Shown piece by piece: positions 20,205 to 39,100 of a stretch of DNA of 64,000 nt. The stretch lies in NCBI GenBank assembly GCA_039707655.1, contig CM077663.1, positions 436,373,830 through 436,437,829 of the forward strand, in the 5' to 3' direction. A model generated the notes under the pieces. That model was not told the DNA's origin, did not search any database, and saw only the letters and a list, made by a program, of their open reading frames with translations. The position numbers and the translations under genes are program-made. Position 1 is the stretch's first letter, and the number at the start of each line of letters is the position of its first letter. The stretch is from Elymus sibiricus (taxonomy: Eukaryota; Streptophyta; Magnoliopsida; Poales; Poaceae).

Positions 20205-21490
20205 AAAAACGTGCACCGACCTGCACTGTCAACGCGATGGTAACCTAACCTCATCATCACTTTCTCCACATACACCAGTAGCCATCCATCCAGCCACTGG
20301 AGTCATCCATGAGACATATAGTTGGCCCTTATTGTTTCCGTTGCACGACTCGTGGACGGGTCTTGGTCCGTGCGCACGAGTTAACGTGGAATGGAAAGTA
20401 ATGACAAGCAAAAGCATAGCACTATATACAAGAATGGATGGACAGCACACTCACAGGTACACAAGGCGGAAAATGACAAGTAGTACAAGGAATAGGCGGC
20501 AAGGATGATATGCACAGCACCTGCGTTTTCTGTTGTGGTGCTTTCGAGAAAACTGAATACTTTCCAGGAAACTTGAGCCGCACAACTTATCTCAGGATTT
20601 TCTCCCCCACTGAAAAAGTGCGATCCCACAGAAGAAACGAACTTGGATGCCAAGGAAGCAGAGTTAGTGACACACACCACTCGCTTTACGAACTCCGCGG
20701 TCCATCTGAAACGAATCCACGGAAAATATTGTTCAGTAGATGATTCAGATGCAAAATACTCATTAATTAGAAAATAATAATAAATTGATGCCTCAGAATA
20801 TATACAACTGCTACTACACCCGTAATAGTAAGTGCCAGTTTTCAGACCCACAGAAGGGGAATTAATTAATGTGGAAGGACGCTACTCCAGTCGCTAAGAG
20901 ATGTGATGCTACTCTACTACCCTTTCCAGCACCCACACGGACGGCAGCCAACACACATTGATGGTGGAACGGAATGTAGTAATGACAAACAAAGGCATAG
21001 TACCGTATACAAAAGTAGACAGGGCAGAAAAAATAGCGACTGGTGGTAGAAGCATAGGCAACAAGTATGATACATGCACAGCACAGCACAGCACCTGAAT
21101 TTTCGGATGTGACTACCTCAGCAAGTTTAAGTGATTCAGAAGCAAATGCTCATTAACTGGCATAGAATCTTTTCTTTTCGAAAGAGAAAAGTATCAATTG
21201 ATGCTTCAAAATATATACTGCTATACTCCCAGAACATCACATGGTTAGTAGGAGATTCCCTTGCAGGGGAATTAATTAGTGTCCAAGGAAGCTGTGGTTG
21301 CTTGATTATTACTGATGTGATGTGACGCTACTACCTTTTTCTAACCCCTCAGATGCTAAGTGTGATTGGAACCTGGAAGACCATGCCAAGTCCATTTCTT
21401 ATTATTCATTCACACCTCTTCCTTTCAGAGGAAGAAACACCTCACTCGGTCAGTCAACCCCACCCACCCCACACTCCACTCCAATCCATC
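20205..21490 (+). repeat. Array module Y, copy 3 (upstream region of copy D)
   Basis: Homologous to 9560-10345 and 15490-16810 (CATCCATCCAGCCACTGGAG, GAAGAAACGAACTTGGATGC, GTGATTCAGATGCAAAATAC, GTGATTGGAACCTGGAAGAC). No gene; probable promoter region of copy D. Confidence 0.75.
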
Positions 21491-21493
21491 GCC

Positions 21494-21501
21494 TATAAAA
21501 G
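21494..21501 (+). promoter_or_regulatory. TATA box of AAA-ATPase copy D
   Basis: ATCCATCGCCTATAAAAGAC lies 143 bp upstream of the start codon, matching the box of copy C. Confidence 0.8.
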
Positions 21502-21636
21502 ACCCACCACGCATCCCCCCACAACTCACTTCATTCAACCTCCTCACCCCTGTTCCACATCAGGAACAGAGGAAACAGAGCACCCAACCCACGCACCCTC
21601 ACACAAGAAGAGTAGTTCACCAGAGCCTCAAGAGCC

Positions 21637-23314
21637 ATGGCGCCGTCCTACGACAAGACCATCGCCACGGCGGCCTCGTTGGCAGCCTCCCTGATGCTCG
21701 TCCGCAGCCTGGCAAGCGAGCTGCTGCCGTCCGAGGTGCGGGGTGTGCTGTCCACAGCCCTCAGCAGCCTGCGGGCACGCATGACGTGGCAACACACCAT
21801 CGTCATCGAGGAGACCGAGGGATGGTCCAGCAACCGCGTCTACAACGCCGTCAAGGCCTACCTGGCCACGCGGATCAACGCCAACATTAACATGCAGCGC
21901 CTGCGCGTCAGTAGCGCCGACGAATCTGAGAAGATGGTCGTCAGCATGGAGGCGGGCGAGGAGATGGCAGATGTGTATCAAGGAGCGGAGTTCAAGTGGT
22001 GCCTGGTCACCCGCGAGGTCAGTGGCGACCCGAACAACGGCGGCGGTGGGGCGCGGGAGGTCAGGTCCTACGAGGTGAGCTTCAACAAGAGGCACAAGGA
22101 GAAGGCCCTGAAAGAGTACCTCCCGTTCATCGTCGCCACGGCCAAGGCCATAAAGGACCAGGAGAGAAGCCTCAACATCTACATGAACGAGCGCTACGAC
22201 GAGTGGTCCCCGATTGACCTCCAGCACCCCTCCACCTTCGACACCCTCGCCATGGACCAGAAGCAGAAACAGTCAATTGTCGATGACCTCGACCGGTTCA
22301 TCAAGAGGAAGGACTACTACAGGAGGATCGGTAAGGCGTGGAAGCGCGGGTACCTGCTGTACGGCCCACCAGGTACTGGCAAGTCCAGCCTCATCGCCGC
22401 CATCGCCAATCACCTCAGGTTCGACATCTACGATCTGGAGCTGACTGGGGTCAATTCCAACTCGGACCTCAGGAGGCTTCTTGTCGGGATGACCAACCGT
22501 TCCATTCTCGTGGTTGAGGACATCGACTGCACCATTGAACTGAAGCAGCGGGAGGAAGATGACAATGAGGATTCCAAATCCAATTCTACAGAAAAGAAGG
22601 CAGAAGACAAGGTAACTTTCTTTTTGTTTGCGAATAGAAGACAATGTAACTTTGAGACAGATTGGATACCTTGTCTGTATATACATAAACATCTTTGTTT
22701 CTCCTCAATTTGACAGCTTACTTTCGTGCCTATGCTGATGACAATTTTGTTGCTGTCTGCACACACAGGTCACACTGTCTGGACTGCTCAATTTTGTTGA
22801 TGGCTTGTGGTCGACAAGTGGGGAGGAAAGGATCATCATCTTCACCACCAATTACAAGGAACGTCTCGACCCGGCACTCCTGCGGCCTGGCAGGATGGAC
22901 ATGCACATCCACATGGGGTACTGCACCACGGAGGCCTTCCAAATCCTTGCCAACAACTACCATTCCATCGACTACCATGCCACCTATCCAGAGATCGAGG
23001 CGCTGATCGAGGAGGTGACAGTGACGCCTGCAGAGGTCGCAGAGGTTCTGATGAGGAACGACGACACTGATGTTGCCCTCCATGATCTTGTCGAGCTCCT
23101 GAAGTTAAAGAAGAAAGAAGCCATTGAGATCAAGACAGAAATTAAGCAGCCGAAGGAGAAGAAAGACACCAACGATATCAGGACTGAGAGTATGCAGGTG
23201 GACAAGAAAGACACCTCTGAGAAGTTCAAGACTGAAAGTGTGCAGTTGGAGGAAAAGAAAAATGACAAAAAGGTGGTGGTGAAGAATGATTTTACAGAAA
23301 ACGGAAGCGGCTAG
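21637..23314 (+). CDS. AAA-ATPase (AATP1/BCS1-like), copy D, intact
   Basis: Exons are 21637-22611 and 22769-23314 (phase-0 GT-AG intron, 157 bp), encoding 506 aa. The domain order is the same as in copy C: N-terminal anchor (AASLAASLMLVRSLASELLP), AAA_assoc domain, Walker A GPPGTGKSS, Walker B ILVVEDIDC, IFTTNYKERLDPALLRPGRMD, and a Lys/Glu tail. Differences from C are concentrated in the tail (KTEIKQPKEKKDTNDIRTES) and in the loop around residues 95-135, as expected for recently diverged paralogues. The tail of D resembles that of A (IKQPKEKKDTTEK), while the tail of C resembles that of B (ESKQAEEKK). The promoter, C-rich leader and 3' flank are complete. Probably a functional membrane-anchored ATPase with a stress-related role, from family knowledge only. 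Confidence 0.94.
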
Positions 23315-23985
23315 GAGTGCGGAAGCTGACGGTGACCAGAGACTGCGCGTACCATGTAGATAGGTCCTACATGAGATCCATTGGAACATATGTCGACCAT
23401 TTTGACAACAAAAAACATTGCGTTTTTAGTAGTTTGACGCACCTGTACTTAACAGTGTGCTTCTAAATAACTTTGTAAGTACTGTTGCAACAAGTTACAT
23501 ATATGTAACTTGACAACTTGCATAAGATCTGACTTACTGCCATGTCACCCTACACACACAGCCACCCCTCAGACCATGAGACGATGGAGAGAACAAGCCA
23601 GGATAAAATACTTAACAGTGTGCTTCTAAATAACTTTGTAATTACTAAGTACTGTTACAACACATATGTAACTTGACAACTTGCATAAGATCTGACATAT
23701 TGCCATGTCACCCTACACACAGTCACCCCACAGACAAGCAGAGGCTGCATAGTTACCAGCTAGTGACCATGAGATGATGGAGAGAACAAGCCAGGATAAA
23801 ATTTGGGACTAGAATTAATATGCCAGACCCAACTAGTTGGTAGTGGTTAGCCAAAGATTGGTTGCAGGATGGATACACCCAACAATGTTCTTGATGACCG
23901 CAGAATATTAGCATATAGTGCCCTCACATTATCCCCCAGCTATGAAGTGAATAGAGCAGAGTAATATGCACAAATATGTGTGAAG
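23315..23985 (+). repeat. 3' flank of copy D and right edge of the array
   Basis: It contains the shared 3' block (GGTGACCAGAGACTGCGCG, GATAGGTCCTACATGAGATC) and the GAACAAGCCAGGATAAAAT block also present at 15220 and 19910. A local duplication repeats TTAACAGTGTGCTTCTAAAT (23450 and 23613) with about 110 bp of following sequence. Array homology ends near 23985. Confidence 0.7.
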
Positions 23986-24790
23986 ACAACTTGCATGCCA
24001 GTACATAAACAGCTGAGTTACATTGCCAGATGAGATCATAAGCTGCCAATATAAAGGTATAGCTCATAAGCTGCAACTACTCAAACAAGATTAGATCTTC
24101 ATAATTCTGAGAAAAGATGGGTGGTGATACCAGAAACCCCAAGACAAGTTGCAGCATTTAAGCTAAGTTGGCCGAGTGTAGTGTTATTTGTCTCCATTCG
24201 AAGACAAGGTCATTCCAAGTATACCCTGAACAAGACATCAGAAAGATAGTATTAACCACAGCAGTGAACACCTTTTCTGCAACAAAATTTAAATATGAAC
24301 TTCAAGATAATGAAACATGCAGTTACATATAGAAAGATAAGCTGGCAAAAATACCCTTGGGAATTTGGCGACGTAATCAAGTTGCCAGCAGAGCAAAAGT
24401 AGTGCAGCAACAATTACAAAAAAGGAAAACGAATCTTGTAATAAAGATATAAAAGCAGCAAAACACGGAGATCAGAATCATGGACGTACAAAAGAAAAAC
24501 TGCAGGAGATCAGAATCATAAATGGAACATTAAGTGGATAAAATCCAATGGTTCGAGGTACAGACTGGAACCCTGAATTGTTCACAGATACGTCCCATGC
24601 TGTTCGTTTCTTTATGAAGGACAGAGAATTAGATCAATGTCATTATCAGGAAAACAAATGCGAACGAAAAAAGATGAACAGGTAACAGAAAAAAAAAAAT
24701 AGAAAGAATTCTCATGGCATTTCAACTTTGAAAGATGGTCAGTACAGAATGATCTTATACATCAGGAAAAGGCAATGAGATATGCCATGT
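23986..24790. other. Intergenic sequence between AAA array and JMJ gene
   Basis: AT-rich sequence with no supportable coding frame, repeat or TE end. The right part probably includes the 3' untranslated region of the JmjC gene, which ends its coding sequence at 24908 on the minus strand. No poly(A) site could be fixed. Confidence 0.4.
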
Positions 24791-24907
24791 CCAGTTGTCC
24801 ACAAGGAGCAACATGCTCATAGGAATAAAAGAAGAAAGAAATTTGCTCTGCCTTCTAGAAAAAATCATGCCATCTACGATACAACACTCTGTTAATATCT
24901 ACTCTTG

Positions 24908-30754
<5,847 letters not shown>

Positions 30755-30757
30755 CAC

Positions 30758-31690
30758 TGCATCAGAAGAAATACCCTTTCATCAGGACATATGTTATCTC
30801 AGAGGGATCACAAATGTTTAAGCTGACCATACAAACAATGCCCGCCAGTAACAAACCAAGGCAATAATAACCATACAAGAACTTAGCAGCTTTTAAACTA
30901 AGCAAATCAGGGGTGGTGCATATCTATACGTTCGCATCATGTTGCTGTTGAGCGAGAAGCACAGCTAAGCTCAAGCATTGAACCAACCACACCATCACCA
31001 AAAATCCAGTAGTCATATCCAACAATAAGCCATCAGAGATGCAGCTGCTGGCCACAACCAGCATTGCCGGCGAGCAGAGAGAAACAGGGCTGTTAACCCA
31101 GATCGGCCGCCGCGACAGACACGCAACATAGACCATATCGACGCCATACCAACAACTAAAACTGAATCTGTGGCTACTGATGGCAACAAAGAGAGATTCT
31201 GGTGCGTATTGCAAGCATGCACCGATTCAAACCATGAACAGTTTATGTAGATTTATTTTCCAGAATCCAGAATAGAATAGAAGCAGGGTTAGTGTCTGAA
31301 CGAGGGATGGGATCTGCCCCCTCCAATTTCAACAGAAACATGAAGCAAAGCTAAAGCAGCTAGGAATCAAACAAACCCTAGGGAATCACCCAGATGGAGC
31401 AGCGGCTAGTGTGGGTTGGATGGCTAGCCCGTACCTACCAGATTCGTCCACAAGGCCCCCGATCCACCCCCAACCAATCCAGATCGGGGAGCTGGCTGGC
31501 CCGATTCCCCGAGAGACTCCGGCCGCGCCGGACCGAGAAGGGGGCCGCCGGCCGGCCGGCGTGGTGGGCGGCGCGGCGGAGGCGGGGCGAGGCGGCGTGG
31601 GGGGAGAGACAGGGGGGAGGGGAAGGGGGGATGAGGTCGATGGTTGACAGGTGCGGGGGGTGGTTCTCCCTGCCTGCCTTACCTCGACTC
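30758..31690 (-). promoter_or_regulatory. Likely 5' UTR intron and GC-rich leader of the JMJ gene
   Basis: The first coding exon is preceded by TTCTTCTGATGCAG, a splice acceptor. A matching donor, AATCTGGTAGGTACG, lies at 31438 on the minus strand, which would give a 5' UTR intron of about 680 bp. Upstream of it, 31480-31640 is extremely G+C-rich (GGCCGCCGGCCGGCCGG), as expected for a CpG-rich leader of a housekeeping chromatin gene. The transcription start is not determined. This is a prediction from splice signals and composition only. Confidence 0.5.
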
Positions 31691-32490
31691 TGCCCGAAAA
31701 AAGAAAATACGTGGGTATATACTTGGGCACCACCATGGAACCTCGAGCGAGCTCCGAGAAATTTCCATGGCGGATTCCAGCAGCAAATCTACATACTACA
31801 GACCCGTTCTATGCTCAGATCTACTGCATATAATCCGAATCCAGGCAGGGGGGAAAAACGTAATAAATAAAATATGTACGCAAGCAAAAGGGGAAAGACA
31901 GCACAGCAGCAGGAAGGAAGATCCATCCCCCAATCCACCCAAGAAACTAATAAGATTAAGCAAGCAAGGACAAGGATGGGATGGATGGATTTACCTACCT
32001 ACCGCCACCAGTTCGTTCTTGCTGCCTGACTGCCTGCCAGGCCGGGTTCAATGGTCGTTCATGGAGGTTCTTTTAGGTTTTCGGCTGGCACCAGAACCAG
32101 ATCGATGGATCGATGATGGCGATGATGATGCCGAGTCCGGGGAGGAGAGGGAAGCAGAGCAGAGTAGTTGTAAATCAATTACCAGTTGTTGTTGTTGTTG
32201 TTAGTTTTTGTTGTGTTGTTTCTTTGGTTTGCTTTGCTTTCCCCAGCCACAAATCCGAAGCCCCTTTTGCTTGCTTGCTTGCTTGTTGTATGCTTGTTCC
32301 TTCCTCTGGGAGATAGGGGAGGGGGGGGTCATTTATGGCAGTAGCCAGCACATGCACAGAGAGGGGCTATCCCCTCCTCCTTGGTGGATTCCACCCACAG
32401 CCCACAGGAAAGCCCACGGAAGTACATGAGAGACGTAGGAAGAGAGATAGGGTAGGGTTGGGCATGTGTTGTATAATTTGTGACTCGATC
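31691..32490. other. Upstream region of the JMJ gene
   Basis: No open frame or TE end could be supported. It contains a GTTGTTGTTGTTGTTG run (32186-32201) and a TTGCTTGCTTGCTTGC run (32268-32286). It may hold distal promoter elements or a further leader exon of the JMJ gene. Confidence 0.35.
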
Positions 32491-34026
32491 TGGGCATGGG
32501 CAGTCCGGCCCGACAATTCGGGTCGGGCATGATCGGACTTAACATTCGGTCTTGGGATCGAACCCCTTTTTAGCCCAAAGGTAGTTTGGGTTGGGCTTGG
32601 GCTTCTCTTTTTCATGATTTCGGGTCGGGCTTACACGTGGGGCACCGGAAGATTCACAAAATCACGGGCTTTTGCCTAATATTTCGGAGAGAGCTAGAAT
32701 CAACAGCCTTGTTGGCTTTAACAACGAAGTTGGCACCTTGGACCTACTTCGTCGGCGCTGGTTTTGCCACACGGGCAGGTCAACGTCGTTAGTTGGTCGC
32801 CGCATCGGTTTCTTCTCCTCCCTCCTCATCTATCTTTTCCTTGTTCATGTAGACAATACCGTCAAGCGGTTGGCGTCCAACATCAGGACACGAGTACAAT
32901 CGATGGCCAACATCGACTTCATCTCCCAGTCTAGCAAGACATAGCAATCATGTTGACTCGGGGGGTTGTAAGCGACGTCGAGGACGCGGAGAGCATCGTC
33001 CTTGGATACACCTATTCATCGAAGATAGTGGCGCGCTTCCACCAGCAATCTCACGTCATGGAAGGCTGCGAGGATTCAAGGTGGCAACCCGGGGGGAGGG
33101 GCGTGCTTGTGTACGATGGCATTGAAGAATAACGTCGATGGCTAGAGCTAAGCTTGTCTACGACGATATTTGGTGTACAAAGCAGGGGGTCAGTGATAGG
33201 GATACATTGCAGAATGATAACCCACAAGTGTAGGGGATCGTTTGTAGCCTTTTTCGACAAATAAGAGTGTCAAACCCAACGAGGATCTAAAGTTAGAACA
33301 AATATTCCCTCAAGTTCTACCGACCACCGATACAACTCTACGCACACTTTAACGTTTGCTTTACCTAGAACAAGTATGAAACTATTTTGTAGGTGATAGG
33401 ATAGCTTGCACGAATAAAACTAGAAGTACTTTGCGGGAATAAAACTACGAGTAAATTGCAAGATAATAAAAGTTAGTTGTTTATTAGAAAGCTTTTGTCA
33501 AACAAGAAGGTTATTTGTCCCTAAGCAATTGATAACTAGACCGGTAATCATTATTGCAATTTTATATGAGGGAGAGGCATGAGCTAACATACTTTTCGTA
33601 CTTGGATCATATGCACTTATGATTGGAACTCTAGCAAGCATCCGCAACTATCAGAGATCATTAAGGTAAAACCCAACCATAGCATTAAGTATCAAGTCCT
33701 CTTTACTCCCATACGCAACAACCCACCTACTCGGGTTTGTGCTTCTGTCACTCACGCCACCCACCATAAACAAATCATGAACATATTGCAAAACCCTACA
33801 ACAGGGATCCCTCACGTTTGCGCGACACGGAGGGCACCATAGGACAGCACCAAAATAAAAAATACAACTCATACCAACCACGATCATCAATTAGCCCATA
33901 GGACAAAACGGATCTACTCAAACATCATAGGATATCCACATATCATTGGGAAATAATATATGGAGTTGAGCACCATGTTTAAGTAGAGATTACAGCGGGG
34001 AAGAGAGGTGTTACACCGCTGCATAG

Positions 34027-36164
34027 TGTAGGAGATATGCCCTAGAGGCAATAATAAATGTTATTGATTATCTCCCTGTTCATAATTAGGTTTATGTTCC
34101 ATGCTATAACTGCTATGGTTCTCGAGTCTGCAATAACCACGAGGCTCGGAGGAAGACTCATATGCACGTGTGGAATAATAAACGGTAAAATGTATTCCTA
34201 GTCTGGCCTCTAAGACTAGCCCAAGTGTTGCATGATGGTTCTGTTTTCCTGATCATGGGCATGTCTATGCCGGCAACTTTGAGGGCACAATGTTAGTAGA
34301 ACACTTGTGTTGAATCGACCCGATTGATGTTATGCTATGAGATTCATTCGTCACAAGTTAATGGTTAATAACACAGAGAAGTTAATGTTTGCATAATTCC
34401 TTAGACCATGAGAGTGTCGAGTTTCTTCATGCTTGCTTCATGAACTTTGGGGTTTGTTAAACGTCATCCGTAAATGGGTGGCTATTACGGCGGCTTACGG
34501 GTTCATGGAAAAGTATGTTAAGTAACTTGATAGCTCAAGATTGGGATTTGCTCCTCCGACGATGGAGAGATATCTCTGGGCCCTCTCGGTGTTACGGTAT
34601 CCATCATCGTCTGGCCAGACACAAGTGTGATTTGATCACAGGGATACCGGAACACAGAAACGAGAAAAGAGAACAAAACCCGGCAACGAGGTAACTGGCA
34701 TTGTGGACAAGTGTTGATCCACGAGGATGCCGATGTTTCTCACCTCGGGTATTTGTAACATATCGCGAAGCAACAGGAATAGCACACGGCAACTGGAGGT
34801 TCACTCGAATATTCATTCGTGTGGGTATAGGGGTCAATATGGGTGTCCACGGCTCCGATGTTGATAATAGATCGGAAAGAGTTCCGGTCATGTCTATACT
34901 TCACCGAACCTATAGGGTCACACGCTTAAGGGTCATCTATCTGCTGAATACTAGACGGGGAGTCTGAGAGAAAATCACCGAAAAAGTTTCGGACGAAACG
35001 GAAACGTTCCGGAGAGAACACCGGAATAGTTCCGGTGAAACTGAAAAGTTGTTTCAGGGTATTCCATTAAGTCAAATTGGTTCTGGTACACGCCTGGAAA
35101 TTCTTGGAGGATGCCAGAAGTGTTCTGGAAACTTCTGGGAATTTTTCGGGACAAAAACCGGAAATGTTCCGGAGCAGCCGGAACCGTTTTGGTTGCTTTT
35201 CGCTGAAGAAACATTGTTCCGAAATTGTTTCGGAATGCGTTCAAAATTGTTTTGGTGGGTGCTAGAATTATTCTAGGCACACAGAAATAATTTGGGTTTT
35301 AACGGACGCAGAAAAATGTCTTCGTGAATAGTGAAAAGCACTTTTTGGGCTGATTTGCAAATGGGGTTTTTCTTCTAGAAGAAAACCACTTTTGGTGTGT
35401 GAAAGGGAGGTGGAGCTCCCCAAGGGGGCTGCAAATTTCGGCCATGGCATGGGGGGCCCTCCTTGAGGTGTCCTTCCACCTCATGGTGGATATCTTCTAC
35501 ACACCCTTATGTGGCATGTGGTGGAAAGATCCTAGGAAGGTCCTTTTGGTCTTTCCTCTACCCCTTGCTCCTCCTATAAATAGGGGTGGAGAGAGCTCTC
35601 CAAAATCAGCTCATGCTTGCTCTCATACACATGCCATTGACTTGTCTGGCTTCTCTCTCCCTCCCAGCGAAATAGTTTCGTAGAGCCGAAAGGCTGTCTG
35701 GGTTCCGGTGGGAACTAGTTCTGGACGGCGAAGCCCTGCCGGATAGATGACACCGTATGTGTGTAACTCTGTAGAGAGATCGTAGTTTCGGTCTTAGTTC
35801 GAGAGTGCCTCCCGAAGGGCTGTCCAAGTGATCGTCTTAGTTTCGAGGGTCCTCCCGAAGGGCTGTCCGAGTGATCGTTCGAGTTTCGAAGGTCCTCCCG
35901 AAGGGCTGTCCGCGACACCGTCCGAGGGACTGTCCGACCGCCTCCCGGAGGGCTGTCCGAGGGGCAGATGTGGGAGTACATCCTCGCGGTTGGGAGGTTG
36001 TAAATCCTAGCTGCGGGGATCTGCACCGCCGATCGTCATCGACTCTACTTCCGCTGCGCTACGAGTCGGTAACGAAACAGATCAAACCTTGTATGCAGTC
36101 TCCATAGTGATCCTGGGCTGGTGCGTAGGTCGGAAATTTTTGTTTTCTGCTGCGTTCCCCTTCA
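34027..36164 (+). repeat. 5' LTR of the copia-like element
   Basis: 2138 bp, TG..CA ends. It contains a TATA-like CCTATAAATAGGGG (35574-35587) about 580 bp before the LTR end, probably the retroelement promoter, and a short array of CCTCCCGAAGGGCTGTCC units at 35808-35960. Confidence 0.93.
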
Positions 36165-39100
36165 GTGGCATCAAGAGCCGTGCTATGCGTAGATGCAGGT
36201 TGCGATCTAGAATACATAGAGATGTATGGGTATTGCACAATATAATTAGGTAGTAGATGAGTTCTATTACTGAAAATTATTTGTGCGGGTAGCAGATGAA
36301 ATCTGTTACCCGATGTTCTTGTTGCTTCCCTGGAATTTGCATATTTCTGATCTTGATAACAGTATGGTGGAGTTTCAATGTTCTGGCAATCCGCGATCCT
36401 GATTGATCAACGAAGTGCTAACAGTTCATTGAATTCCACCGTAGTTAAAAAGAAAGATGAAATTTCGCAGACGAAAGGGCAATGCAGATATGATCTGCAC
36501 GGGGGTCACGCGTATGACGAAGTTTAGTATGGGGCTCGAGATTTTATTATCTCGTGTTTCATACACCCCGCAATGTTAATCTAGCGACTTGGATTATCAT
36601 GCTTGATGATGGACGTTGGTAGCTTCGGTTTGTTTCGAAACCTTAGAAGCCACGTAAAATAAAATTTTGCATGAACCGATTAGAGGCGTCTAACTTGGTT
36701 TTGCAGGATGGTTTGCATGTGCATGTGATGTGGTATAGCAGTGCTCATTATAATTTGATTATGTATGAGATGACTATATAATGTAAATTGATTAACATGA
36801 CCTGCATGTCATGATTCGGCATGATGGCTGGAGCCATATGATTGTCACTTTAATGACCTGCGTGTCAACCTTCAGTAATGCACTTATTTTATTAGCTATA
36901 GAGATAGCAATATTATCTGGTGCATCGACAAGGTGGTGGCAATCTTCGCGAAGGTGAACACCAACGCGAATGCCTAAGACGAAGAAATGAAAGACTTCTC
37001 CGTCAGAAAGGGCTATACCATATCATGCTATTATGAATTGCCTGAGATGTTTATCCCTTATGATGCACCCTTCTTGATTGCGCGGTAGTCGCTTTTTATT
37101 AGGGTGATCTCTCACAAAAATATCAAGTGGTTAGTGTTCTCCCAAGTGTAGCACCGTCACGGCACCTAACTTCTCGGAGTGCGCCGTGTCACACGGGTAC
37201 AAACGATTAGGGAAGTGTGAGGCGGGTGAGTTGAGACCTCGCAGCAAGATCACTTGGTTGTCTTGACGTTCAGGCATGACCGTCATGAGCTCGGAACACG
37301 CGCATCGAAAGATGAACAAGAATCACATAGAGATGTGATTGGCAAGTTGGCCTACCGGTTGAGATTTTCGTCATCAGTGGTGTTACACCAATGGCGAACA
37401 ATTGAAATGGGGGTCTTGTGTCACTCACAATCAATTATGAGAGATATTGATTTGAGTGGGAGCGCATTGTAGAATTAATTCTTTTAATTCTCAGTGCAAT
37501 TAATTATGAACACTGTCTAAGTTGTAGAATAATGGCTCGCGTTTCCACCTTCCCAATTAAAATTGAATAGCTGTTAAATATCTGGTTAAAACTTTACGGT
37601 TGGTAACGTAATGAGAGGATTGTCCTCTAGAGTGCCGAGAAGGACTTGTCCTATCGCATGCTTTCGGTATTCTCCCGCTAATGCTATGGATCATGTGACT
37701 CTCGTCCATCGATCCAAAAGCTAGAATTCCGTTTCAGTCAAGTGCAATATGTTTGCTTCCATGAGACCCGAACTTCGAAAGTTTGGATAGTTATGTGATA
37801 TTCATGGAATCTGAAAATCATTTTCAGAGACAGACAAAGGCTAAAAGATATGAGATATCCAAAGCAATGTTTGTTTGCAAACTATTAGTAAAGGAGTTTA
37901 CTATGCATTAGACTGATAAGAGAGGGATCCAGAAGAACGCCTGTCATATGATGATGGTGAATAAAACAGACAACTTAAAGAGAAAGGAAGTGTCCGAAGG
38001 GTGTTAGTGAAACTTTCACGCCTAGGAAGTCCGGGGCTATCGCCACTCTTAAGTTGGGTGCTTCTTCTGAGAGTAGGAGAAATACTGAAAGTTAAACTGT
38101 TAGAAGTATAAAGGCAAAAGGAAAGAAGACTGGAATATCCAGCTCATGTATGAATGTCATACAGGTTTTTGATGTATAGAAGGCTGGTCAAAGATATAGT
38201 TCTTGGGAATTATGGTTAAACATGTTAATCACTAATTCTTGGGTATTGTGAGTTAATCACAAAGATACCCGCTCGATTGCATTCTGTTGCAACTCGATGT
38301 AAGAACTACTATGGCCTGAAAGACTAGCCAGGAATGAGGTTTAGATACACGCAGGGAACATAGTAAATGTTACTATGCCTTCCATAGGTGTATTCCCTAT
38401 GTATTTACTTTCATAAATCATTTTAGAGTTTTACACACTCTAGCCCATTGCATATAGTATCTTGCAAGAAGGTTGTTCATAAGAGAACTTTTAATGTTCG
38501 GAGTTATGAATAACAAAAGGGCCATACTTTCATTATGAATGAGAAGTATGTTATGAATATTGATAATAATACATTACCTCTGTATTTACTTTCATAATTC
38601 ATTTAGAGTTTCATACACTCTAGCCCTTTGCATAAGGTATCTTGCAAGGAGGTTATTCATAAGAGAACTTTTGATGTTCGGTGTTATGAATAACATGAAG
38701 GGCCATGCTTCCATCCAGGATGGGATGTATGTTATGAATATTGATGGTAATATGATACATCCATAACACTGACGCTAAATGTCGCAAGACTAAAAGAATA
38801 CCACATATGTGTGGCACTGCATTTGGTCACATTGGAGAAACCCGCATGGAAAATTCCATTATGATGGATTTTAAAGTCATTTGATTTTGAATCATCTGAC
38901 ACTTGCAACTTTCCTCCGAAAAGTGAAGTGACTGAAATACCGTTCACAGGCCATAAGGAACGAGCAACAAACTTATTGGTGATCATACATTTTGATGTGT
39001 GTAGTTCAATAAATGTTGTTGCAAGTAGTGGATTTATCTATCTTCAGAAATGACTCAAGTAGATATATTGATATTTACTTGATGAGACGTAAGTCTGGAT

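Noticed and set aside
34701..36107. Small open frames within the LTRs, repeated identically at 42134-43531
   Set aside because: They lie in LTR sequence, duplicate only because the LTR does, and match no retroviral protein.
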